Positions 25,584 through 37,069 of a DNA stretch of 64,000 nucleotides are shown here, piece by piece. The position numbers and the translations under genes are program-made. Each line of letters opens with the position of its first letter. Position 1 is the stretch's first letter. Source of the stretch: Epiperipatus broadwayi (lineage: Eukaryota; Onychophora; Udeonychophora; Euonychophora; Peripatidae). The notes beneath the pieces are model-generated. The model had not been told where the DNA came from. It made no database searches and saw only the letters and a list, made by a program, of their open reading frames with translations. The stretch lies in assembly GCA_028023455.1 (NCBI GenBank), contig JAQFVV010012416.1, positions 7,173,594 to 7,237,593 of the forward strand. Reading direction: 5' to 3'.

Positions 25584-27999
25584 CTCAAAGCTTGTTAAGA
25601 GCTTGTTTTGCGGGCTCTATATATAACATTTGTAAATATGAGCTTTATTAAAATTAGGTCATGTGACATCTGACTTGATTTTATTATTATATTTATTATA
25701 AAATCAGTTATAAACTAAACTAGCCCTATCAATGACCATTGCACTAAAATCACAATAATTTATGGCAATTCAAAATGTTATCATTAAATAATTTAAAATA
25801 ATGTCATATAGATATTATAGAAATTAATAATTTTTACCCATTTTATGAAGCAAGCAAAAAGATATAATTTAGATGTGACTTACATATAGATAATAAGTAC
25901 TTCACAGATGATAAAACCATATGACCAGTAAACTTCAAAACTTGTTACTACTCAGAAATTTCCCCAACCAAAAAAAGATATAAGATAAAATAGCAATTAC
26001 ATATTAATTTCAAGCCAATACATTAAATAAAGGTTAAGGAAACAGACATTTATTAAACCAAATTGCAATTTAAGAGACCTGCATGGTGTCTTTAGTTATA
26101 TATCTGTGATCATTCAATGTTTACTTGATCACATAATCATGAGCCATTGTAGAATATTCAAATAGAAGTGAAAGATGGGATTTCGTAAAGAGAGCATTGG
26201 ACTTAAAAGGTAAGATCCGTAAAAGTAACATGATTAAGAAAACAACAGAATCCCTTTTTAGGCATTGCAGTGTTCCTGGGGATATATTTAACAATATCAA
26301 CCAGGTAGCATCAATAAATTTTACTAAATAAAACCCCACCCAAATTGAACTTAACAAAATAATTTATTCGCACAAATACACAGCCCCCCCCCCCAAAAAA
26401 AAAAAAAAAAAAAAACACATATAAACATATTAACAGTTCTTTTTTTATAATTTTTATAGTCCATTATAAACTTCTGGTAATTTATTTCTTCACATGTAAC
26501 ACAAATTTAATAACTACTCCTTGTTCACTGGTGTTGTCATCTATTAGATTTCTTATATATGCACAATATGTATAACTACTACATATGACGATTCTACACT
26601 TTGCTTGTTCTCACAAATTATATACCAAGGACAACCCGGAAGAAACTTACAAACTGAAGGCGATATATACACTCCTTGTCCATCTCTATGAGATTTTTTA
26701 TACTAGTCTACATAAATCTATGCTCATTGGCTTATATTAATATTAATGGCCTTATAATGTGTGTGTAACATATATATATATAAATTTTCTAGAATATTAA
26801 ACAATAACTAGGGAAATTTATTTATGAACTGTCTGATTACGATTTGACTAATTTATTAATAAACATTAGATGTAATATCATTTTCCAAAAATAATAGTAG
26901 CAAATATCTAAGAATTAGCTCGCAGAAAAATGGCTAAAACAATACCACTTGTAAAACACAGGATAAACATTATGAAGTTTCCACCAGATTCATCAAGTAC
27001 AGAGATAAAAATCAACCACAACTGGCGACATTGTGAACAAAAATTACAAATTTAGATACGATGAAAAACTTATTGGCAACAACTGATCCAGTTACGTGGC
27101 CACATAATTTCCAAAAGACGAGGTTAATAATTGCCAATGTTTAATTAAAAAAAAAAAAAGAACAACTTATCATTAAACACATTGGGTCATCCTTGTTACC
27201 ACCCATTTCTTTTAGCCTTAAAACTTTAGTGGTGTTTTGCAGATAATCTTTCTTTGTAAAAACTGCTGGACACTAAAACCCATACATAATTCACCATTTA
27301 CCTTTAACAGCTATCAATTGTGATCATTGTTTTGAAGACTCCCAGTAGTATTAATTAAGCTTATAAGTACCTGACTCCATTAATCATTCAAACAAGAAGT
27401 TAGTGCATCTCTAGATCCATTGTTGCCAAAAATATAAAATTGTTTCCATATTTTAATGCACTTCATGCAAAGATGAATCAGTTATGCATAGGATTGTAAT
27501 CAAACCTCTAAAAAGTATTCAATAGTCTAAAGTAGTAGTAACAATTTTCTAATTCATTTTAAGCTCTTGGTGAATCAATGGTTATTTTGGAGCAAAGTAA
27601 CTAGACATCATTCTTAAGCCTTGTTTGGCTTTATATTTCTTAAACTCTTTCCATATCTCCTTACTCAATTTTATGATTTGAATGTCAATGTAGCATTTCT
27701 CTTTCTAACAGAAAAATATTTTATGTTGTTTAAAAAAGTAGTTTCCTTTAGAAAAAGAATAAGGATTTTTAGGAGAAAAAATTATAAATATAGTATGCAA
27801 CTTCTACACTTCCACGTATTCTTTTAAAACATATACATAAAGATATAATAAACGACAAATGATCCCCAAGATGCATTGTCTTTTATTATACCTTTATTTA
27901 TATGATTTAGAAGAATATGTGAAAGTATAGAAACTGTTTACTGTATTCATAAAGATGTTACACGTGGGAAAGAGAAATGTGAATAACTCCATGTGTGTG

Positions 28000-28012
28000 T
28001 GTGTGTGTGTTT
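28000..28012 (+). repeat. TG microsatellite
   Basis: Run of TGTGTG at about 27990-28010. Short TG or TA microsatellites are frequent in the window (also about 6060 and 31122). Confidence 0.7.
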
Positions 28013-28091
28013 AATTAAAAAACAAATCAGATATATTAATCTTTAACTGAGGTTTAACATTTACATCAGTGCTAGAGACAATTTCTAGTTT

Positions 28092-28509
28092 AAATTATAA
28101 GGGATTTTAACACAGACTTTCAAACTTCCTTCAGGTATCTGCTCTATCTCATACAACCAATACATAAGACCCCTCACATGTGAAAGAGATAAGTGATCTC
28201 TAATATATGTATTTCATGAGCCAGCACTACCAGTCTTTCAATGATGTGGATGGCTGTAATGTTGGAGGATAGAGTAAATTGAAGCCCATCCATTAAAATT
28301 TGCTATCTTAATATAAACCAAGCACTGATTACATATATATGTGGGAGAGAATGATCTGGACCAACTGATAAATGCTGGATCAGTACGAAATATGTATATT
28401 GGAGATCACTTATTTTTTTCATGTGTGTGGCCATGTGTATTGATTGTATGAAACAGAGCAGATAGCTGAAAGGAGTCTGAAAGTCTATGTTCAAATCCCT
28501 TATAAATTT
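28092..28509. mobile_element. Family E palindromic element, second copy
   Basis: AAATTATAAGGGATTT at the left end is inverse to the right end, with matching inner blocks (AGATAAGTGATCTCTAATAT versus ATATTGGAGATCACTTAT). It is diverged from 14233-14807 but has the same layout. Confidence 0.7.
28352..28408 (+). ncRNA. Hammerhead ribozyme, family E, inactivated (G8 to A)
   Basis: Helix I TGATCT-GGA-CCAA pairs with TTGG-AGATCA, six outer and four inner pairs with a GGA bulge. Helix III ATA-TG-TAT and A17 are intact. The core reads CTGATAA (28365-28371), changing the G8 needed for catalysis. The inverse arm (about 28193-28235) keeps only the GAAATACATATA side. Confidence 0.65.
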
Positions 28510-28682
28510 CCACCTAAAACTTCAAGTATATAAATAACACTTGTATTCAATCAAATATTACATATATTCTGCAGGTATTCTCCCAATACCTCTTCTGTGT
28601 ATTTGAATGGATTAGGTTCTACACGAGGGGTCACTCTGATCTAAAGTCAACATGGACATGACAATATCATAGGCATCAACGA

Positions 28683-29075
28683 AAGATTGGGTTATTCCAT
28701 CATCAGATTTTTAATGGTATGGATGGCTCAAAAGTTGGAGGATGGAATAGATTGAAGACTGTCCATTAAAGTCTGAAGATTTGCTATCTTAATATAAACT
28801 GAGCCCTGATTATATATATATATGTGGGAGATAATCTAGACCAAGGTTTTTTATTAAATTCTAAAAATTGTTTAAGCTTTGTGGCACAACACAAGAACTG
28901 TTTAAAATTCTTATTTCTTGCCATTACTGAGTTGATAATTTTCATTTATTGGATAAGTGCTGGTTCAGCACGAAATACATATATTGGAGATCACTTATAT
29001 TTTTTATGTGTGATCATAGAGCAGATAGCTGAAGAGAGTTTGAATAACTGTGTTCAAATCTCTTATAATTTATAT
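28683..29075 (+). mobile_element. Family E unit, third copy, interrupted in the ribozyme core
   Basis: It matches the E unit from TTTTTAATGGTATGGATGGC through CTAGACCAA at 28844. About 115 bp of foreign sequence follows, before the match resumes at about 28963 with AGTGCTGGTTCAGCACGAAA (perfect 5 bp helix II) and TACATATATTGGAGATCA. The CTG of CTGATGA is lost at the junction. Confidence 0.65.
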
Positions 29076-29254
29076 CTAAGTATATAAATTATAATTGTAC
29101 TCAATCAAATCTCTAGTTTAGTAAATAATTAGTGATGATCATTACAATATTTATCTGAAATGGGTGGTGCCAAAATTGTTGGTGGAATGAGTTGGACACT
29201 TGTAAATAAAACTGTAACATAAAAAAAATTATATATGTAATAACTAACGATTAT

Positions 29255-30010
29255 ATTCCATTCAATTCAATGCATTTATTTAAGTGCCAAACAACAGCAT
29301 ATAGCCAATTACAGTTGACACATTAACAAAAAAAAAAAAGGATAAACATAATGTACATAACACAATAATAAAAAGTAACAATCAATTTAACAAATATATA
29401 TATACAAAAAAAAATCAATTTAAACCAATCAATAATGGCATTTAAATTTAATAATATTACAAAATTGTTTATAATCTGATTGCATAAAGATGGCAGCCTA
29501 AATAAAGGAGAAAATTTAAGGACATTGGAAAGACAAGCTTTAATATAACAAACAGAAGCAGACCGAGTATCATGCACATGAAATCTAATTACAATAGTAG
29601 AAATTGTGTCAAACAGAATAACTATTTTATTAACAATTTTATAAAGATATTTAAGATCTCTATATTTTCTTCTAGAAGAAAGACGAAAAACAATTTTATT
29701 TCCAGAGAAACGTATTTGGAAAACTTATTAGACACTGATTGTAATAAATTACATCACTGTTTAGAGCTAGGATTCCAAATGATTGAACAATATTCAATGA
29801 TGGGAAGAACCAATGACAAAAATAATTTGAATTTTGTTCATCACTGATAATCATATCTTAGAATGGCACCTATAATTTTAATGCCAAATGAGGAAGAAAG
29901 GATCCATTGCTAGAAAATATAACTCCCAAATCTTTTTGGTATATACAGTATTGTATAATAAGATAAAAGAACTTTATTATTCATTAGTCTATATTTCATT
30001 ACAGAGAAAT
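29255..30010 (-). mobile_element. 3' end of a CR1/jockey-like LINE, decayed
   Basis: On the minus strand fragments of the RT C-terminus are readable across frameshifts: DLGVIFSSNGSFLPHLALK (plus coordinates about 29870-29935), then IEYCSIIWNPS-like sequence, then RFHVHDTRSASVCYIKACLS and SPLFRLPSLCNQIINNF near the end. These match the usual C-terminal blocks of CR1/L2/jockey ORF2 proteins (DLGV...F..H, EYC...W.P, and the R-rich end with a Phe-Lys). The 3' end reads AAATGCATTGAATTGAATGG, a TTGAA-type tail common to such LINEs. Everything upstream of the RT thumb is missing. Confidence 0.7.
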
Positions 30011-30539
30011 AATGTTTTTCTATAAGTTGTTCTACATTTCTGGTAAGAGAGGTTAGAAAAATGGGCGAGATTTCGTCGTTTTACAATGCGAATCTTAACT
30101 ATTATATATATATGTAACACAAATAGCCAATTAATTTCAATACCCTCACTTTATCCAGCTACGTAACAGGGAAAAAAATTAAAATACTTTTAAATAATTT
30201 CCTATTATTAACAATTATCTAAATTTATCTAAATACTTTCCTCGTTCTATTGTAATTGTATTAGGAGAGGTTAATAAAACATGTTTCTTAAACAATGTCA
30301 TATGACCGATAGACTATTATTCCTCATTAAAAATTATATAACAATTATTATAATAAAAAAAATTCTAACAATTACTTCAAAATAAGATAGCTGCCTAAAT
30401 AATTATAGTTTATGTAATTTAAAAAATGAAAGACGTATGTGTACGTTCACATAAAGAAAAAAAATGTAGCTTTAAATAACTCATGATATATATAAAAAAA
30501 ATCTCTCCAGATTGCTCTTCAGGGAAAAAGGGGGAAAGG

Positions 30540-30730
30540 AAGTACTCATCAGGCCAAATATCAAATGGTAATGGTTCGCTGGTTTCCTTTCTTACTTTAC
30601 TATTAAGCCAATAGTAGCTAAATATCCATTTACTGATAAATAATTAGATAGTTATGGATCTCTACCCCAATCAAATTGCAAGTTTCACCAGATTCAAACT
30701 CGGAAGATCAAAAACTGGATAAAAAAATCT
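30540..30730 (-). repeat. Family H SINE-like repeat, copy
   Basis: It shares ATATCCATTTACTGAT, AATTAGATAGTTATGGATCT and a TTCAAACTCGG tRNA-like end with the copy at 40975-41270. Confidence 0.4.
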
Positions 30731-31747
30731 AATAATTATAATGCTCTCTCTATCCAAGTCTCTGTGTTCTCTGTGCTATACTTATAGTAAGACACACTGA
30801 ATAAGTAGACCAATCAATTACAGTAATTATCACAGAGGTCGCTACTGGTTCTAATGAAATGGTTTTCTGCATTAGTATATTTTGGGGGGATAATTAACAG
30901 ACACATGCATTTATATGCCTGTTTTAATATATCTATTTCAGAGCTTTTAATGGTTGCAGGATAATGGTAATAATAATGTTGGTTAAATAGATAAACTTAG
31001 CAACATTAAATTTTTATTTTAAATTAAAATATATATATTTGAAGGTATTAAAAAGAAAAGGAAATTGGATTGGCTACATTCTTTGAAGTAAAAAAAAATC
31101 CCAAACATAAAAAAAAATGGTGTGTGTGTGTGAAAATATTAGAGATAATTTTAAGAGGAGATAATCATGAATATTTGAAAGTAGAATAAATATCAGAAAA
31201 GTGATGAAAGAGGTTTGTATAATTTGCAGAGCTAGCATTTGACAAACGCCTTGGACTATTTAACAGGCCCCTGGTCAATCCAGCTAACAAAACAATTACT
31301 GACAGTAAAGAATATCAAAATATTCTTAGCTTAAGTTAAAACAAGAAACAAAAAGTGAAAAATCCATCTCCAAAAATAAATAATAAATCGGACGACAGCA
31401 GTAATTATTCCTCTATGGCAAAATGCGTGAAACGTTATGACCTGCATAGAACTATTTACAGCCATTTTACAAAATATAAATCTATTTTACAAAAAAATGA
31501 GTGTGAAAAATGTGTGCCCATGGTTCGTTAATGCCGATGAATCATTCATCAGCTACAAACATATACTATAAGATAGAAGATGACTATTTGTAGTAAAGCC
31601 TTGTTAAGATATAATAATATGAGAATTCAATTAAATATAATTATATATATTGTGTGCATATGTTGTAATAGTAATTAATGAGAGAAGCTAATTAACTAAT
31701 ATATATACATTTTAGCTTGTGTTTATAAAATTTCAGTAAAATATTAC

Positions 31748-32190
31748 AGAAGGAATTCAAACTCGGATCCAGAACCCCTCCAAACACCAATAGGCTCATC
31801 AACAATACTAAAGACAAAAGAAATATAGAAGAAACCCCCCATGTTGTTTATAGAATTGTGTGCCCGCAGAAAGGGTGTGATTCGGTATATTATGGGGAAA
31901 CTCGGGCCACAGTGAGCAATAGACTGGCTCAGCATAGATATATATATATACAAAAGCTACAACTAAGGGAGAGGGCAGCTCGGTATTTGCTGACTACCAG
32001 CAGGAGCACAATCATAGATTTGAGCCATCTAAAGCCGTCATCGTATGCACAGAAAGAAACGATGTCAAGAGGAAGATCAAAGAGGCATGTTACATCACCA
32101 GCGAGGCCAGGTCAATAAATAGAAGGGACACGTGCTTTTGCGGTTTCGAAAAGGTGGATGATGTAAATAATTTGCATGCATTTGCATAGA
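31748..32190 (+). pseudogene. PLE GIY-YIG endonuclease domain, frameshifted
   Basis: The reading frame begins near QKEFKLGSRTPP and enters the nuclease at HVVYRIVCPQKGCDSVYYG. The VYR...VYYGET pair corresponds to the GIY and YIG strands, followed by the Arg-containing helix RATVSNRLAQH. Downstream the frame continues as ADYQQEHNHRFEPSKAVIV and then NDVKRKIKEACYITS, CFCGFEKVDD and LHAFA before the stop; the HNHRF...E block is characteristic of PLE nucleases. The two halves are out of frame. The shift coincides with a TA repeat at about 31938-31950, directly after LAQH, so microsatellite slippage probably broke the gene. The nuclease would nick target DNA during retrotransposition. Confidence 0.8.
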
Positions 32191-32207
32191 GTCAACAGCC
32201 TAAAAAA

Positions 32208-32252
32208 GGACTATGATTATGGAGCTGCAAAGGCTCCGAAAGCGCTAAGTCC
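32208..32252 (+). ncRNA. Hammerhead-like relic at the PLE 3' end
   Basis: GGACT at 32208-32212 can pair with AGTCC at 32248-32252 (helix I). GGAGC pairs with GCTCC (helix II), followed by GAAA and a 2 bp helix III in GAAAGCGCTA. The strand that should read CUGANGA reads ATGATTAT, so C3 and G8 are not present and self-cleavage is not expected. The position after the GIY-YIG stop is where PLE hammerheads are known. Confidence 0.5.
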
Positions 32253-33218
32253 ATAAAATAGAAGCTTACTAATAATAAACTTATAGTTTCACCTCAGCTA
32301 TTAATTTTAGCTTATCAGTAATTAATACTTTTAGTCAATAGCTGTATGGAAAGTAATGACAACCAATTTAATAGATATCGTAAATCTGGAAGGAAGATCC
32401 AATACACTTGAATTAAAGTTTGAAACTGCTTTGATTAAATCCTTCAAACTCCAAGTTGCTTTGAAGGAATTAAAAAAATAAGTAAAAGAATAATTGGATA
32501 ATATAATTTTCTACTATAGTGAAATGTTCGTGACACCTTTTTTTTTTTTTTTTTTGGAGATGGATTATATCTATTTGTCATCGATTAATACATTAATACC
32601 AAGAACAGTGTTAGATCACTTACTCCTATGTTCGTTCCCAAAAGCATTTCTCATTACTCTACTCTAGAGCCATCTGCTATAAATCTGACTAATCAAGAAA
32701 TATTAAAAGACCTAGAAAAATACCACATGTGAGATGGATGGATGAAATAAGGAAGTGTGCTGGAGTGATGTGAAGATGAAAAACCAGAGTTGGAGAAGAT
32801 GGAATGAACTTGGAGAGAATCTTTATCCGGCAATGAATTGGTAATGGTTGAAAGTGATGACATGACAATGCTATAATATCACTATCCTCAGCATCTTAGC
32901 TTTCATTGATGAAGATAAAACTAACTACTGAGTACTTAAGCTTACAATAGATGGTTCTGGAATAGAATGAAGAGATTTGTTTTTGGTATTTAATATTAAA
33001 AATAAAAATACGGACACATGTAAAACAAAATGTGCTTGACCATATTGGATAAAAATTGCCAAAGAGGTTTTAAACAATAGATTAATAATGTTGGCTGCTT
33101 CAAGTAATTACTTTGATTCCCGCAGAGTACTCAAAAACTGTTAATATTAATTTTTTTTAAATCTCCACTTTTAAACTCACTATTCTTAAAACCCAAATTC
33201 AAATTATATTACAGTGTA

Positions 33219-33531
33219 ATAGTTTTAACAAGGCTGTAAACCTTAGCAATGAGCGTCTGAAAAAATCGTCACTAGGGACCTCTGTAGGTCTTTAAAACAC
33301 ATGCTTACGCTATGAAGAAAAGAGAGATCTCTCTTTTCTTCATAGCGTAAGCATGTGTTTTAAAGACCTACAGAGGTCCCTAGTGATCTCTCTTTTCTTC
33401 ATAGCATAAGCATGTGTTTTAAAGACCTACAGAGGTCCCTAGTGACGATTTTTTCAGATGCTCATTGCTAAGGTTTACAGCCTTGTTAAAACTATTACTG
33501 AAATAATAGTGAGCGTTTAATAAAATTTATA
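33219..33531. mobile_element. Compact palindrome F with an internal 59 bp tandem duplication and 11 bp target duplication
   Basis: The axis is GAGAGATCTCTC at 33322-33333. The right arm contains two tandem 59 bp copies (33327-33385 and 33386-33444) where the left arm has one. ATTACAGTGTA at 33208-33218 and 33532-33542 is exact. A GACC...GGTC hairpin is present but no CUGANGA core. Confidence 0.7.
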
Positions 33532-34722
33532 ATTACAGTGTAGTAATAAAAAATATTAAGAAATCTTGTGTGTAAAACACCATTTGGAAATGGAAATAAA
33601 AACAATACTTAGTAACTGTTGTGTTTCCAGAAAGAGTGTTGTACATTTGAAGTATAAAAAAACTAAAATTCTACTAATAAATTTTGAGAGTGAGAAATCT
33701 ATTCAAGGAAGTTTAAACAGGAATGCGTACATCCATAAGAGGATTACTAAATAGTCAAATAATTATTGCTCAGAAGGTCATGAGGCATTTGAGCACAAAG
33801 TAACTTTTACAACATTACAAAACAATTACTATGTTGACCTTTCCTGTTAAATAATCCAAACTATATTTGGTTACACTGTAAAGAACCTCATCATGTAGTA
33901 CATCAACCTGTTATGCCTATGATCTGGAATTTAAATCCATATCAAGTGAAATTCTTTTCAAGAAGCCAGCACAATATGGTCAGTAACTCTTAGCTAAGGG
34001 TAAAACAAGAACGGAAAGTTGTTCCAAGTCATTATCAAGTGGTGGTCTTGTTCTTTACTTTTCATCTATGAGGGTAAGGAGGCATTAACTTGCAATGGAC
34101 TATTCATGTGAAAAGAGTGTTTTACCTTTCTTTTTATTTATTGATTGAATTACTGTTCTGAGATGCTTTTCGATTTTTACAATAAACAGTCTCTATGAAT
34201 GTGACAGAAAATTAGGGACAAATCTGGCTAATTCATATTAGTATCAAAAATTTTGCAAATGATTATTGATAGCAGTACAAACCCACTGTTATGTATATGT
34301 AGTGCAATGGGGTTAGCTAAAATGAATTAACTGGTTCCAGGAAGTCATTCATTATATGATTCATGGTGATTTACATTGAAATTCATGTATTTTGGAGTAA
34401 TCTATTCAAGGCTCATAGCCAAGACCAATGCTGCCATACAAAAAGTATACATGTAAAAATACACATAAAAGTAATTGCTTTATATAAAGCACGGTTATTT
34501 TTTAAACTAAAATTCATTCTTTTAAAGAATAAAATTAAAATGTAAACTTACATGTACTAATAAAAATTATAAATAGTTGATTAGAGACCTTCTGCCTATT
34601 ATGAGATAATATACAGCAGCAGACCTATCTCCTTAGAAGCTTTACCACCATGCCTTGCAACTCTATGCAATCTAATCCAGTTATTATTTAGACATACAGC
34701 GTTTGGCAATGTCAACAACTTA

Positions 34723-35097
34723 ACATCACATGATCAATATCTCTTATACTAGCACATAATTATTATTAAACAAGACAAAACTCTCCATACAGTACTGCCA
34801 TCCTGTGCCAACCAGAGTAATCAATGGATTCCAGAAGTCTCATGCATAAAATTCCTATCTAGTGCCTACTCATCCAATATTCCCAGACTAGTTTCTGGCT
34901 TGTGGCCTTCGTCAGTGAGGAGCCTTAGATATGAGAGCACTGCACCTAGATCTTAAGATGTAATGCAGAAACTAGTCTGGGGATATTGGATGAGTAGGCA
35001 CTAGATAGGGATTTTATGCACAAGCTTTCTGGCATCCATTGATTACTCTGTTTGGCAAAGACTGGCACTGTATAGAGAGTTTTGCCTTGTTTTGTTT
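34723..35097. mobile_element. Family A palindromic element with 13 bp target duplication
   Basis: Inverse arms carry CAGAGTAATCAATGGAT and its complement. TGTCAACAACTTA at 34710-34722 and 35098-35110 is exact. The left arm has a hammerhead; the right arm keeps only CAGAAACTAGTCTGGGG. Confidence 0.8.
34872..34930 (-). ncRNA. Type I hammerhead ribozyme, family A
   Basis: Minus strand: ATCTAA (outer), CTCCTCA, CTGACGA, GGC/GCC helix II, GAAAC-TA-GTC, TGGGAATA, TTGGAT (outer, six pairs with one U-G). The core is intact; inner helix I has lost two pairs at its distal end. Confidence 0.65.
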
Positions 35098-35760
35098 TGT
35101 CAACAACTTATCTATTATTTTTACTTCTCTTTTAAGATATTTATAATTGGATCTATCACTTTATCATCCCATATCTTTCATTATTTATTTAAATAACACA
35201 ACATTAAAAATAATATTGTGGCTACAATGTTGATTTGTTTTTCCTATTATTATTATTTACAGCTCTTTGCAATATTCTTCTCTTCACTTCTGACACGCTT
35301 TCTGCTTTTAACAATGTTTTTTTTTTTTTTTCTTGATTGATAAAATAACTTTCCTTCCAATAATAAAAATAATTTTCCTTACAATAACAGAACATCATTA
35401 TACATATATGATCCAAAGTTATCTTGACTTTTTTACTTTTTTCATAACCTATTGTCTTTAGCTGTGGACCCTTTTTAAATTTGCCTTGAAGAATTCTAGT
35501 TTTTTTAATTTGAATTATTTTATTAACTCCGGTCTGAAATTCAATACCTTAATATTTTGAACCTATCTTTCAGTTCAATAATTATATATATATTGGTGTC
35601 TTCAGTTTTATAACCAAAATAATAAAGATCATAAATCAAAAATTAGTCCGGTGAACTGTATTGGATAAGGATTTACTATTAATTATAAAAGATAGCAGCG
35701 TACACATAGTTTAGTCCTGAAAAGCATGGGGGAGGGGGAAATTAAATTAAATTCCTGAAA

Positions 35761-35777
35761 AAACTATATGTATAAGT
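35761..35777 (+). repeat. Target site duplication of the SINE, left copy
   Basis: The 17 bp AAACTATATGTATAAGT is repeated exactly at 35886-35902. Confidence 0.9.
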
Positions 35778-35885
35778 GTCTTGCATTGGTGGTCGAGAGG
35801 TCAGCGCGACTGCCTTGCACTTGCAGGCAGTTGCTCGGGTTGCGGGTTCGCGTCCCGGCCGATACTATGACACTTAAAAAAAAAA
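35778..35885 (+). mobile_element. tRNA-derived SINE, complete insertion with target duplication
   Basis: The body of about 95 bp has RNA polymerase III promoter boxes: an A-box-like TGGTCGAGAGG and a B-box-like GGTTCGCGTCC. An anticodon-stem-like hairpin (CTGCC...GGCAG) lies between them, and an A-tail of about 13 bases follows GACACTT. The 17 bp flank AAACTATATGTATAAGT occurs on both sides (35761-35777 and 35886-35902) without mismatch. The GC-rich body stands out from the AT-rich intron. The perfect duplication indicates a recent insertion driven by a LINE RT. Confidence 0.85.
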
Positions 35886-37069
35886 AAACTATATGTATAA
35901 GTAAATATTTTCAAAATATGTGTGTGCGTGCTAACAATTTTGAGATTTTCACTTGATGAGAATAAAAAGTGATAGGTAAATATTTTTAAAATGGTAATGA
36001 GGCTTCTTTTCTTTTTAATTAATGTACATTTGAAAACATGGATGCGAATCCAAATCATCAAATGTCATCAACATTTTGAAGTGCATAATCTATAAAGCAA
36101 TGGCGAGCTTTATCTTGATTGACCCCGAAAGTTAAAGGTTAAAATATAGGAGGGGGAAAGTAGTTCTTTCACCACATCGCTAATTCTTTTTTGTTTCTTT
36201 GTTTAAACATTATTAGCCCTGATATATAAATAGTTTCGTCAATCAATTTTATTTCAATTATCTAATCTCTGATTTAAAACTTAAAACAACAGTTTCAGTA
36301 TACTTGTTTCATGTTTATTTAAGATAGTATTTATTTTTTTCTGTAAGCCTCTTACAAACTAGAACACATCAGTCGCTTTCAAACTCACATCAGATTAAAA
36401 ACCATAATAAACCATTCGATTTTTATTGAATTTCCTTTTTAAATAAGAAATAGTATTGTTTTAAAATTAATAAATAATATTCTAGCTAGTTACTTATGTA
36501 GTGATATATTATTCTCAAGCGGGAGAGAGGGGAATAAAGAAATGAAGGCCAGTAAGAAACGCATAATAAATTATTTAATTTGCATATCATTTGAATTCTT
36601 CATAAATCAAATTATGTATTTTTAGAAAAGTAAGCATATTTTATTTATGACTACTTAAAACTTTAGATTCCTATCACTACTAGTTATGCCCTGTGTGGTT
36701 TGGCAAAGTAGTAAACCGGTAAATTCAAGAGCTAAACAAGGGTCTGGTTCAATTTTCAGCCGATTAAAATAAAAATCTCAGGTCAATTGAATGGAACTGT
36801 TTTATTCAACATGCACCGAACTCCATAATTATGTTTTTATTAAATGTAATTTTATTTCAATTCTAATTATCAAAAATTGATATGCAGGAGATAGTCAAAA
36901 ATAAACATACTTTCAAATTGTCAATCAGGCCGTCATATAAAAATGGTGATTTAGTTCATGAACATCAACAAAGGTTATCCCCAAACTATTGTATGTTTAT
37001 AAAGAACAATTTCATTGGATAAAAATAATAAGTTGTAATTGACATAAATTGATTACTAGAGCTTACACT

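Larger units (their letters stand above)
24765..25686. mobile_element. Family B composite element: two direct units plus one inverse, 16 bp target duplication
   Basis: Unit 1 is about 24765-25090, unit 2 is 25091-25432 in the same orientation and unit 3 is inverse at 25433-25682. Arms 25091-25338 and 25433-25681 form a palindrome with a 94 bp centre. TTATATTTATTATAAA at 24749-24764 and 25687-25702 is an exact 16 bp duplication. Each unit carries a hammerhead. It is 922 bp long with no coding sequence. Phrases GAAATTTTCAGACATC and CTATTGAG are shared with family C, so B and C are related. Confidence 0.85.
31746..32256 (+). mobile_element. Penelope-like element, 3' fragment
   Basis: The fragment has the end of a PLE open reading frame with its GIY-YIG nuclease, a stop at about 32188-32190 and a hairpin-rich segment ending at 32252. 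PLEs are reverse-transcribing elements whose RT is related to telomerase and whose nuclease is C-terminal in most animal families. The RT domain is absent here. The tail contains a hammerhead-like fold (separate entry). No convincing target duplication was found. Confidence 0.75.

Noticed and set aside
31744-31953. 69-codon minus-strand frame over the PLE fragment
   Set aside because: It is the antisense of the GIY-YIG coding strand.
33245-33300. GACC...GGTC hairpin in palindrome F as a possible ribozyme helix II
   Set aside because: The flanks read CACTAGG and TTTAAAAC; neither CUGANGA nor GAAA is present.
35783-35860. A functional tRNA gene
   Set aside because: A and B boxes are present but the anticodon arm and acceptor stem do not fold as a tRNA, and an A-tail and target duplication mark it as a SINE.
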